Shown piece by piece: positions 1 through 7,550 of a stretch of 64,000 bases of DNA (positions within the stretch are counted from its first letter, which is position 1; every line of letters starts with the position of its first letter). The stretch spans positions 682,001-746,000 of the forward strand of contig OZ245029.1 in NCBI GenBank assembly GCA_965223955.1, written 5' to 3'. Origin of the DNA: Bin75 sp965223955. GTDB taxonomy: Bacteria; Nitrospirota; Nitrospiria; Nitrospirales; UBA8639. The notes below the pieces were generated by a model. That model was given only the letters and a program-made list of their open reading frames with translations, had not been told where the DNA came from and ran no database searches. The position numbers were made by a program, and so were the translations under genes.

Positions 1-66
1 CTCTTCTTCTGGGAGAGGGCAGGGTGAAGGCCGGTTGTTGCAGGCGATGGTGGGAGATGCAGGGTT

Positions 67-2040
67 ATGTCAGTTTCTATTGAAGCCGAAAAAGTCCAGG
101 GCGAACGGATCGAAATATCGTTGCCGGGGACCGGCACGAAAACCTTTCGGTCCGGGGTCACGGCGCGTGAGGCGTTGACGGAGATGACGGGGTCTCTTCC
201 ACCTGAGGTGTTCGCCGTGAGGATTGACGGGCAACCCGGTGACTTGAGTGCATCCCTGACAAAGAGCGCCACACTGGAACCCGTGACCTTTACGTCGGAT
301 GACGGGAAGGAAATTTATCGACACAGCAGCACCCATATTATGGCCCAGGCCGTGAAAGACGTGTTTCCTTCTGTCAATCTCACGATCGGCCCGGCCATTC
401 ACGAAGGCTTTTATTACGACTTTTCGTTTGAACGGCCGTTCACGCCGGAGGATCTGGAGAAAATAGAGACACGGGCGCACGAGATTATTCAAAAGAATTA
501 TCCCGTGCAACGCCTTGAGATGTCCAAGGAAGACGCGATCGAACTGTTTCGCGAAAAAGGGGAAACCTTCAAGGTCGAGATTATTCAGCAGATCGAGGAT
601 GACACCGTCTCTCTCTACCAGCAGGGCAATTTCATCGACTTGTGTCGGGGCCCGCACGTGGGCGCCACCGGTCAAGTGAAAGCCTTCAAGTTGTTGAACG
701 CCGCCGGCGCGTATTGGCGTGGGGATGAACGAAATCCCATGCTTCAGCGAATTTATGGGACGTCGTTTCCTTCCCAGGCGGAACTGGACGCCCATCTTCT
801 GAAACTTGAAGAAATTAAACGCCGCGATCACCGGAAACTCGGCAAGGAACTGGATCTCTTCAGCAGTCACGAGGACACGGGGCCGGGGTTGATCCTGTGG
901 CATCCCAAGGGGGCGCTGGTTCGGTTATTGATAGAAAATTTTTGGCGCGACAGCCACGTGAAGCACGGCTATGAACTGGTCTATTCTCCACACGTGGCCC
1001 GGTTGGAATTGTGGAAGACCAGCGGGCACGTGGACTATTACAAAGAGAACATGTTCGCTCCCATGACCGTCGAGTCCGGTGAGTACCAATTAAAGCCCAT
1101 GAATTGTCCGTTCCACATCATGGTGTACAAGTCTCACTTACGCAGCTACCGGGAGCTTCCCATTCGCTATGGTGAATTGGGAACGGTCTATCGATACGAG
1201 CGGTCAGGGGTGCTGCATGGACTCATGCGGGTTCGGGGATTCACACAGGATGATGCGCATATCTTCTGCCGCCCGGACCAGATCGAATCCGAAGTCGGAA
1301 AGGTCCTTGATTTCACGATGTTCGTCCTCCGGCACTTTGGCTTTACGGAGTTCGCGTTGTATCTTTCGACGCGACCGGAAAAAGCCGTCGGCGCCGTGGA
1401 AAAGTGGGACCAGGCCACTGAAGCCCTCGAAGCCGCGCTGAAAGGGGGCGGGTTTCCCTATGAAATTGACCCCGGCGAAGGGGTGTTTTACGGGCCGAAA
1501 ATCGATCTGAAAATCCATGACGCGTTGGGGAGAGCCTGGCAATGTTCGACGGTGCAAATTGACTTCAATAATCCCGAACGGTTCGGGTTGTCCTACATCG
1601 GGGAAGATGGCGCGGCGCACCAGCCGATCATGATTCATCGGGCGCTGCTGGGATCCATCGAACGGTTTTTCGGCATTCTGGTTGAACACTATGCCGGGGC
1701 CTTTCCAACGTGGCTCGCACCCGTCCAAGCCATCGTGCTTCCCATTACGGACAAACAGGCGGAGTATGCGTCACACGTCCGGGACCGATTGGCGGACGCC
1801 GGGCTGCGTGTCTCGATAGACTTGCGAAAAGAAAAGGTTGGGCTCAAAATCCGCGAAGCCGAAAAAGCCAAAATTCCCTACATGCTCGTCGTTGGGGATC
1901 GGGAGCGGGAAGCTCAATCGGTCTCGGTCCGAAAACGTAGTGGGACCAACGTCGGGACGCTGTCTATTACGGAGGTGCTTGATCTGATTCGACAAGATAT
2001 GCCAACAGAACCATTGACCGGTTCATCTATTCACTCATGA
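67..2040 (+). CDS. thrS: Threonyl-tRNA synthetase
   Basis: Charges tRNA-Thr with threonine in the cytoplasm and edits mischarged serine. The 657 residues match full-length bacterial ThrRS: a TGS domain (about 14-77), a second additional (editing) domain with HSSTH (His86, His90) and DLCRGPH (Cys193, His197), then a class II catalytic core. The zinc-site cysteine is Cys347 in KPMNCPFH, motif 2 is in RYERSGVLHGLMRVRGFTQ, and the C-terminal anticodon-binding domain starts after TWLAP. The ATG has a GGAGAT-type ribosome site just upstream. The stop codon overlaps the infC start in ATGA, so the two are translationally coupled, the usual bacterial arrangement. Confidence 0.98.
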   Translation: MSVSIEAEKVQGERIEISLPGTGTKTFRSGVTAREALTEMTGSLPPEVFAVRIDGQPGDLSASLTKSATLEPVTFTSDDGKEIYRHSSTHIMAQAVKDVFPSVNLTIGPAIHEGFYYDFSFERPFTPEDLEKIETRAHEIIQKNYPVQRLEMSKEDAIELFREKGETFKVEIIQQIEDDTVSLYQQGNFIDLCRGPHVGATGQVKAFKLLNAAGAYWRGDERNPMLQRIYGTSFPSQAELDAHLLKLEEIKRRDHRKLGKELDLFSSHEDTGPGLILWHPKGALVRLLIENFWRDSHVKHGYELVYSPHVARLELWKTSGHVDYYKENMFAPMTVESGEYQLKPMNCPFHIMVYKSHLRSYRELPIRYGELGTVYRYERSGVLHGLMRVRGFTQDDAHIFCRPDQIESEVGKVLDFTMFVLRHFGFTEFALYLSTRPEKAVGAVEKWDQATEALEAALKGGGFPYEIDPGEGVFYGPKIDLKIHDALGRAWQCSTVQIDFNNPERFGLSYIGEDGAAHQPIMIHRALLGSIERFFGILVEHYAGAFPTWLAPVQAIVLPITDKQAEYASHVRDRLADAGLRVSIDLRKEKVGLKIREAEKAKIPYMLVVGDREREAQSVSVRKRSGTNVGTLSITEVLDLIRQDMPTEPLTGSSIHS

Positions 2041-2579
2041 GTAGAATGATGAGTAGAATGAATCGAACGGTCACGGCCAAGTATCGTGTGAATCACTTGA
2101 TTCGGGAACCCGAAGTCCGGGTGATTGGACCGGAAGGTGAGCAACTGGGGATCCTCAAGACCTCTGAGGCGCTCAAGCAGGCCAATGAGGGGGGGTATGA
2201 TTTGGTGGAAGTCGCGCCCACCAGTACGCCGCCGGTGTGCCGGATTATGGATTATGGAAAATTCAAGTACGAACAGAGCAAGAAAGAACATAAAACGCGC
2301 CAGCATCAAAAGTCGACGCAGATAAAGGAAATCAAACTTCGTCCGCGAACGGACAAGCATGACCTCGAAACCAAAGTTCGCCAGATATTGGAGTTTTTGG
2401 CAGAGGGGACCAAAACCAAGGTGACGGTCATGTTTCGAGGCCGGGAAATGGCGAACCAGACGTTGGGTCGGACGGCCATGGGAAAGATTCGGGAAGAGAT
2501 TCAGGAAGCGGGAACGATTGAAATGGAGCCCAGGATGGAAGGGCGCAACCTGTATATGATTGTGGCGCCCAAGAATTAA
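2037..2579 (+). CDS. infC: Translation initiation factor IF-3
   Basis: Binds the 30S subunit and controls start-codon and initiator-tRNA selection. The 180 residues hold the IF3 N-domain (RVNHLIREPEVRVIGPEG), a lysine-rich linker and the C-domain (KEIKLRPRTDKHDLETKVR). The gene overlaps the end of thrS by 4 bp. The first 24 bases are a perfect tandem duplication of a 12-mer (ATGAGTAGAATG twice), giving in-frame ATGs at 2037, 2046, 2049 and 2058, so the exact start is ambiguous. Many bacterial infC genes start at a rare AUU codon; no such choice is needed here. Confidence 0.97.
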   Translation: MSRMMSRMNRTVTAKYRVNHLIREPEVRVIGPEGEQLGILKTSEALKQANEGGYDLVEVAPTSTPPVCRIMDYGKFKYEQSKKEHKTRQHQKSTQIKEIKLRPRTDKHDLETKVRQILEFLAEGTKTKVTVMFRGREMANQTLGRTAMGKIREEIQEAGTIEMEPRMEGRNLYMIVAPKN

Positions 2580-2592
2580 GAGGATGAAGCAC

Positions 2593-2796
2593 ATGGCACG
2601 CATGAAGTTAAAAAGTCATTCGGGCGCAGCTAAACGGTTTAAGCGCACGGGGACCGGAAAATTTATGAGGCGAAAGGCAGGCTTGCGACATATCCTGACC
2701 ACGAAAAACGCCAAACGGAAAAGTCGTCTGGGCGATACGGTGGTTGTCGCGAAACCGGATCAGGCCTCGCTGGCCAGACTCTTACCCTATTCCTGA
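2593..2796 (+). CDS. rpmI: 50S ribosomal protein L35
   Basis: Small basic component of the large ribosomal subunit, 67 residues. It begins MARMKLKSHSGAAKRFK and has the conserved LRHILTTKNAKRKSRL core. The ATG at 2593 is preferred over upstream codons because AGAGG lies about 10 bases before it and homologues start at this point. It sits between infC and rplT in the standard order. Confidence 0.96.
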   Translation: MARMKLKSHSGAAKRFKRTGTGKFMRRKAGLRHILTTKNAKRKSRLGDTVVVAKPDQASLARLLPYS

Positions 2797-2805
2797 TTTC
2801 TTGAA

Positions 2806-2821
2806 CACCCGGCACCGGGTG
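2806..2821 (+). other. Perfect hairpin in the rpmI-rplT leader
   Basis: CACCCGG and CCGGGTG form a perfect 7-bp inverted repeat around a CA centre in the 127-bp gap between rpmI and rplT. There is no following T-tract, so it is not a classic terminator. L20 binds its own mRNA leader in several bacteria; a regulatory or processing role here is only inferred from position. Confidence 0.35.
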
Positions 2822-2923
2822 GAACGCCATTTCTCCAGGACAGGGCGGTACAACATGGCCGCCAAGCAAGTCCTGAGAGAGGGAGACATGTTCACTATCC
2901 TGAAAACGAAGGAGTTGTAAGTC

Positions 2924-3277
2924 ATGCCACGTGTCAAAGGAGGCCCTCAAACTCGCCGCCGTAGAAAGAAACGGCTGAAGTTAGCCAAGGGGCAGTATGG
3001 GGCCAGAAGCAAACTATTTCGGACGGCAACGGAATCAGTCGATAAAGGCCAGGTCTACGCGTACATCGGCCGGCGGCATCGCAAAAGAGATTTTCGGCGA
3101 CTGTGGATTGCCAGGATCTCGGCAGCGGTCAAAGCACACGGGTTATCGTACAGCCGGTTTATCCATGAGATGATCAAAGCCAACGTGCTCTTGAATCGAA
3201 AGATGTTGTCGGAGATGGCCATTCACGATCCGGCAGGATTTAAATCCCTGACGGACATGGCCAAAGCCTCGGCCTAA
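2924..3277 (+). CDS. rplT: 50S ribosomal protein L20
   Basis: Binds 23S rRNA early in large-subunit assembly. The 117 residues start MPRVKGGPQTRRRRKKRLKL, the typical basic L20 N-terminus, and carry YAYIGRRHRKRDFRRLWI and the IHDPAGFKSL end. A strong GAAGGAG site lies at 2908-2914. It ends the plus-strand translation cluster; pheS, which usually follows in bacteria, is absent at this point. Confidence 0.97.
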   Translation: MPRVKGGPQTRRRRKKRLKLAKGQYGARSKLFRTATESVDKGQVYAYIGRRHRKRDFRRLWIARISAAVKAHGLSYSRFIHEMIKANVLLNRKMLSEMAIHDPAGFKSLTDMAKASA

Positions 3278-3462
3278 ACCCGTCAAAATCTCATAGCGGT
3301 GATGAGGACATCCAGTTGCTTCCTTGTCACCCGTGTTGATCCTGTCACGTTATCATTTCCAGATGCCGGCGGAACCAATCGGCGAGCGTGGCCTCGTTGA
3401 TCCGACCGCTGGCGACACCTTCCATGGCCTGAATCGCATCCAAGGGGTCGAAGCTGAGACGC

Positions 3463-3620
3463 TCACTTGGCTCGTGCCCGCAACACCTCGCGGTCGTCAT
3501 GCATAATCTCTTCGGCAAACGCTAACTGACGCGCAAAGTCGGGATCATAGGGCGTGAGCCGATACCCGCCGTCAGGCGCCTCGGTCAAATAGAGCGCGTA
3601 ACATTTAATCCCAAAGGCTT
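3463..3620 (-). pseudogene. Remnant of an AbrB/MazE-type antitoxin
   Basis: Read on the minus strand, this stretch encodes an antitoxin-like C-terminal half: ALYLTEAPDGGYRLTPYDPD, then FARQLAFAEEIMHDDREVLR and a stop. This matches the tail of AbrB-fold antitoxins that end in an acidic helix and RALAK. The DNA-binding N-terminal half is reduced to LPKAFG with no credible start codon. A +1 frame running on to about 3346 reads SFDPLDAIQAMEGVASGRIN and ends at a stop; it could be the tail of a lost downstream partner. Both look like decayed pieces. Confidence 0.5.
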
Positions 3621-3675
3621 TAGGCAGAGAAGTCGGCAACTATCCTCGCACGGGACAATCCGTGTGGGATGCCCC

Positions 3676-4893
3676 TCACGGCTGTTCCGGCAATTCCGGG
3701 TGGTCTTCCGAACTCGTCAGGGAAATATTTTCGATCTTGTCGAGAGGCCGCTCTAGGCTGCGGGTTCGAGTGGTGACCAGCTCGTGAAAGTCGACGCTCA
3801 GACCGTCGATTCGGCGGCCCAGTTTGTCCATTTGCTCGACGTATTTTTTCCATTGGTTTCTGAATTGACTCACCAAATTCATCACCTCCGAGGCTCGCTC
3901 GTTCATGATGAAATTGCGCGTGGCTTGGTGGATCAGCGACAGCACCGCGTACAGGGTCAAAGGTGAACACAACAGAACGCGGTTTTCCAGGGCAAAATCG
4001 ATAAGTTCGCTGTCCTCGCGGTTGATAAACCCGTAAATGGATTCATTGGGAATGAACAGCATCACATACTCCAGCGTCCCTTCGGCCGGGTTGATGTATT
4101 CGCGTCCGCTGACGGTCTTGACATGGTTTCGGAGTTGCTGCAAAAAATTCTTTTTCGCTTGGGTGCGGGCTTCTTCGTCTTGCACGGACAGGTAGCGTTC
4201 ATAGTGGTCCAGGGGAAACTTCACATCCATGTTCAACTTCTTTTCCTGGGGAAGAAGGAAGGTATAATCGGGGCGCTGGCCGGATTCGACTTGGACCTGC
4301 TTGGTGTAATTCACTTTTTCCATGAGGCCGACAAAGCGCAGGATGTCCTCGACCATGCGTTCGCCCCATTGGCCGCGTTTTTGCGAGGAAGACAGAATTT
4401 CCCGCAGGCGGGCGGTATGTTCGCTGAGGGCTTCGGTGGTTTTCTGGCTGGTGTCGATGCTGGATTTCAGTTCCGTCGATTGCTTGTGAATGAATTCCAG
4501 TTTTTCATTCATCCCGGACAGGCTTCTATCGATGAGTTTTTTCTTTTCATCCAGATCCTTTTCCGAGCTTTCCTTGAGAGACTTGAACTGCTCGCCGGCC
4601 TGCTGGAGAAACGCCTTGGAATTGTCCAGGGCGATATCGGCGGCCATGGCCTTGAAGGAATTCTCCATGGCGGCGCGAATTTCCTCCAGGCGTTTCTTTT
4701 CCGCCTCAAACTGGGTTTGCAGATGCTGCACAGTGGTGCGCGCTGCCACTTCAGATGCCCTCGCCTCCTGCAACTCCGCCTCCAGGTGGGCGACTTTTTC
4801 AGAGTTCTCACCGGGTGACGATTTTGACCGGCCCCACCAGCCGATGATGACGCCGATAACAAGGCTGATGATGGCAATGCCGGCTTCCAGCAT
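3676..4893 (-). CDS. rmuC: DNA recombination protein RmuC
   Basis: RmuC-family proteins limit DNA rearrangement at inverted repeats; some members are implicated in antiphage defence. The 405 residues have one N-terminal membrane helix (about 3-20, ending GWWG), a long coiled coil (about 30-170) and the RmuC nuclease-like core. Core motifs include SSQKRGQWGERMVEDILR, RPDYTFLLP and LNMDVKFPLDHYERY, whose acidic residues fit the PD-(D/E)xK-like site. The length is normal. It lies within a pocket of toxin-antitoxin remnants between rplT and pheT. Confidence 0.93.
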   Translation of the reverse strand: MLEAGIAIISLVIGVIIGWWGRSKSSPGENSEKVAHLEAELQEARASEVAARTTVQHLQTQFEAEKKRLEEIRAAMENSFKAMAADIALDNSKAFLQQAGEQFKSLKESSEKDLDEKKKLIDRSLSGMNEKLEFIHKQSTELKSSIDTSQKTTEALSEHTARLREILSSSQKRGQWGERMVEDILRFVGLMEKVNYTKQVQVESGQRPDYTFLLPQEKKLNMDVKFPLDHYERYLSVQDEEARTQAKKNFLQQLRNHVKTVSGREYINPAEGTLEYVMLFIPNESIYGFINREDSELIDFALENRVLLCSPLTLYAVLSLIHQATRNFIMNERASEVMNLVSQFRNQWKKYVEQMDKLGRRIDGLSVDFHELVTTRTRSLERPLDKIENISLTSSEDHPELPEQP

Positions 4894-4979
4894 AAAACCT
4901 CCCGCAGGTGATTGTGGAGAAAAATGAACGGTGTGACGACGAACCGCAGTGGTGCAAATTGTAGCGGCGGGATGCTGCG

Positions 4980-5197
4980 GAAAACAACCGCCTGTACACC
5001 CGAAATGCTGGACAACGCCGCCTTAAATCCTTGTCTTCGGTGACGAGCACACGCTGCTGTTCATACGCGAGCGCTAGGAGTTTTTCGTCGGTGGCGTGTG
5101 ATAACCCATCCCGGGCAGAAACGACATCGTGGTCAAGATCAACCAATAGCGTGTGCAAGCTACGGGATGCAGCACACACGTCGATCAAAAACTTCAC
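4980..5197 (-). pseudogene. DUF5615 PIN-like toxin, frame-disrupted
   Basis: The N-terminal 60 or so residues match DUF5615/Mut7-C-like PIN proteins: MKFLIDVCAA with the first acidic residue, LDHDVVSARDG, then QQRVLVTEDKD with the second acidic cluster. Family members continue DKDF; here the frame turns into LRRRCPAFRV, and one added T in the TTT after GAT would give DKDFKAALSS. The existing frame runs without family similarity into the start of rmuC (to 4808). The GTG start overlaps the upstream DUF433 gene by 4 bp, the usual pairing for this toxin-antitoxin type. Confidence 0.6.
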
Positions 5198-5463
5198 GAG
5201 GTTTTTCTTATAGAAACGCGCTCATACACATGCTCACCCGAGAGCGAACGGTGGGCGAACAGCAGGCACGCCTGGATGTCCTCGTCGGTCAGATCTGGAT
5301 ACTCATGGAGTATTGTCGCTGCGGTATCTCCCGCCGCCAGCATTCCCAAGACGTGCTCCACCGCGATCCGCATGTCGCGAATGATGGGTTTGCCGCCGAA
5401 GACATCGGGGCGCACGGTGATGCGTGAAAGCAGTTCAGTGTTAGGCATCTTCTTGTCCTCCAT
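5194..5463 (-). CDS. DUF433 antitoxin-like protein
   Basis: The 89 residues contain the DUF433 core ITVRPDVFGGKPIIRDMRI and VLGMLAAGDTAATILHEYPD, followed by LTDEDIQACLLFAHR, a short helix-turn-helix-like fold. DUF433 proteins usually sit immediately before DUF5615 PIN-like toxins and are treated as their antitoxins. Here the stop codon overlaps the toxin start (GTGA). The toxin appears broken, so the antitoxin may now be solitary. Confidence 0.85.
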   Translation of the reverse strand: MEDKKMPNTELLSRITVRPDVFGGKPIIRDMRIAVEHVLGMLAAGDTAATILHEYPDLTDEDIQACLLFAHRSLSGEHVYERVSIRKTS

Positions 5464-5544
5464 TCAGCAGTCGTTTTCGGTTGGTCGATTTTGATGGGAA
5501 TTGTCCACCGTTCCAACGCCAACTGTGGTTAGAGTGACGCCTGT

Positions 5545-5739
5545 TTAGCTTTTCCTTCCGATGCCGTCACTTCTCGGTACCGCCAAGAGCATGGCGTCGA
5601 GCAGGCGTTTCTCGTTGCAGCTTTGAGGATAGAGAGCCGATAGCGCGTTGGCAAGCCGCAGGAAGTCCGGGCCGCGCTCCTGCTCGGCCTTCACCAGCAC
5701 CCGTAGCGCATTGGTGGGCCGACGGCCTGCGGCCCCCAA
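5545..5739 (-). pseudogene. C-terminal fragment of a DUF1156-type DNA methylase
   Basis: The minus-strand peptide reads RPTNALRVLVKAEQERGP, then DFLRLANALSALYPQSCNEK and RLLDAMLLAVPR. I recognise this as the C-terminal tail of large DUF1156 adenine-specific DNA methylases, which end in an ALSALYP-EEKRWVDGVL-type segment. Only about 60 residues remain and an in-frame stop lies just upstream. It is best read as the scar of a lost modification or defence gene beside pheT. A match search against DUF1156 proteins would confirm it. Confidence 0.5.
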
Positions 5740-5784
5740 ATCACTGCGTCAAATCCGCCGCCAATCTCTCAAGTTCTTTCCTGA

Positions 5785-7482
5785 TTACGAACCGTCGCTA
5801 CACAGCCAGTCCACGTCGAGCTCGCACACCGAGATGGGCACGGAGATTCCCCAGTTCTCCAGGACTTCCGGATGGAGTTCGCCAATCAACCCTCTGGATT
5901 GTCCCTGGCAGAGAATGGTTCCCGCTCGTCCGTCGAGGAAGGATCCGTGACTCAGGGGCTCGAGTTCATAGTCCTTCACCAAATAAAACATCAGCACGTC
6001 CAGGCAGGTGTGCACTTCGGAAAAGTTCGCATGGGGATGGGCGATGACGATCCCAAGTCGAATTTCGGTTCGTGACCCGAGTTCCCGGCTCAAGTCAGGA
6101 ATCGCGACTTCACCGATTTCGAAAAGCCGATGAGGGTAAAACGCGCGAGGCGAAGCCGTCTCCACGCGCAACAGGGAAGGCACAATCCAGGAGCGCAGGC
6201 ATGAAAAACTTTGTGACATGACGTTGTCCACTTCCACGACCTGGTCTGAAGCGGGCAATCTCATCCGTTCAACAAGCTCTTCATGGGACAGCAGAATATT
6301 GGAAAAGATTTCCTGGAACCCCTGTCCGATCATGTGATCGCGGATATAATCGGACATCATTTCCAGAGACGATAACGAGCCCACGGTAAATTGGGCCGGC
6401 ATCGCCGGGACAAAAGAGTCATACCCGCGACTGATCGCCACGTCTTCCGCCACGTCCACCGGATGCATGAGATCGCTTCGATAGTGCGGTAACCGCACCG
6501 CGAGTGTATGGCGACTCGCTTTGACTTCATACCCATAGGCCCGCAAGGTTTGTTGAACGAGTTCAGCGTCGAAGGGGAGCCCGAGGGCGGAGTCAATAGC
6601 TTTCAAAGGAATTTTCTGCACGTCGCTGATGTCGCAGGGGGTTCTGATCGACTTGCCCCACCCCGTGTCATACGGATATTGAATGTCGATAGGGTCGATG
6701 GCGGCCCCCCGGTCGGCTAAATTCGTGGCAAAAATGTTGAGGGTCAGGAGGACCATTCTCATATCCGTGCCCGTCACTTCCACCAACAGGGCTGAATCGC
6801 CGGCGTGAACCTGTCCGATGTCCTGGCTGTTGATGATGGGGGGAAAGGATAAGATTTGGCCTTCCGTATCCCACAGTAAGGGCAGCAGCGGCTGATCAGC
6901 CATAATGGAGCCGTACTCGATGCCTTTGGGATGAACCGTCAGGATATCCTGAAGGGTCAGTTTTTCGGAAAAGCCAAGGGGCGTGAATCGGGCTTCAGTG
7001 GGTTTCACCAAGCCATAGGTCACGGGGAACTGGATACGGGAAAGGCGATACAACCCCACCGATACGGTTTTTCGTTTATGCCCGTACAGATCGGCAAGTT
7101 TCTCCTGCACCTGAATGAGTTGCGTCAGGCTTTCCTCGGTGACGGTGTACCCTGTGGCCGCGCAAGCTGCCACGTACGGTCGAACCCGTTCGAGTCCCTC
7201 GGCCACCAGAATGCGTCGTTTGGGCTTGGTCTTGGTGTCAAGAAAAGGATAGGCAAGCGGCGAGCCTTGTAACTTGATCCGAATCTGCCGGGCAATTCCT
7301 TCCACGCTCCACAGATCCGGCCGGTTGCTGTCCTGAAGCTCGACCCGGATTTCGCCGGTGGCCTGGGTGAAATCTTTTAATTCCCCTTTGACCAACGGCA
7401 ACCACGACTCCAGTTGCGCAAGCGAAGCCGATTGACCGAGAAGCTGTTCAAAGTCTTTCTGAAAAAAGGAAATAGTAGGCAT
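5785..7482 (-). CDS. pheT: Phenylalanyl-tRNA synthetase beta subunit, archaeal/eukaryotic type
   Basis: Works with PheS to charge tRNA-Phe. At 565 residues it is far shorter than the roughly 800-residue bacterial PheT and lacks the N-terminal EMAP-like tRNA-binding domain and the C-terminal anticodon-binding domain. It begins directly MPTISFFQKDFEQLLG, as archaeal subunits do, and has the B3/B4 editing region (SRIQFPVTYGLVKPTEARFT, SFPPIINSQDIG), B5 (DALGLPFD-like, HYRSDLMHPVDVAEDVAISR) and the class II-like core (CLRSWIVPSLL, YPHRLFEIGEV). It lies 68 bp downstream of pheS, which is of the same type. Confidence 0.92.
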   Translation of the reverse strand: MPTISFFQKDFEQLLGQSASLAQLESWLPLVKGELKDFTQATGEIRVELQDSNRPDLWSVEGIARQIRIKLQGSPLAYPFLDTKTKPKRRILVAEGLERVRPYVAACAATGYTVTEESLTQLIQVQEKLADLYGHKRKTVSVGLYRLSRIQFPVTYGLVKPTEARFTPLGFSEKLTLQDILTVHPKGIEYGSIMADQPLLPLLWDTEGQILSFPPIINSQDIGQVHAGDSALLVEVTGTDMRMVLLTLNIFATNLADRGAAIDPIDIQYPYDTGWGKSIRTPCDISDVQKIPLKAIDSALGLPFDAELVQQTLRAYGYEVKASRHTLAVRLPHYRSDLMHPVDVAEDVAISRGYDSFVPAMPAQFTVGSLSSLEMMSDYIRDHMIGQGFQEIFSNILLSHEELVERMRLPASDQVVEVDNVMSQSFSCLRSWIVPSLLRVETASPRAFYPHRLFEIGEVAIPDLSRELGSRTEIRLGIVIAHPHANFSEVHTCLDVLMFYLVKDYELEPLSHGSFLDGRAGTILCQGQSRGLIGELHPEVLENWGISVPISVCELDVDWLCSDGS

Positions 7483-7495
7483 AAGAGCATTTTCA

Positions 7496-7545
7496 ATTGT
7501 GGATTGTGGATTTGAAAATCAGAAATCAGCAATCCACAATCAGCA
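7496..7545. repeat. AATCC/GGATT repeat with 11-bp hairpin between pheS and pheT
   Basis: GATTGTGGATT (7502-7512) and AATCCACAATC (7531-7541) are exact inverted repeats around an 18-base loop rich in AAATCAG. The same vocabulary recurs at 13819-13919. It fills most of the 68-bp pheS-pheT gap, so the transcript between the two subunit genes should fold here. Confidence 0.7.
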
Positions 7546-7550
7546 ATGTT

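Noticed and set aside
70..903. Long minus-strand open frame opposite thrS
   Set aside because: It is a mirror of the thrS coding bias; thrS has full family motifs and this frame has none.
2797..2923. Rho-independent terminator between rpmI and rplT
   Set aside because: A hairpin is present but no T-tract follows it.
4123..4818. Plus-strand open frame opposite rmuC
   Set aside because: It is Phe/Leu-rich because it is the complement of a Lys/Glu-rich coiled coil; no family features.
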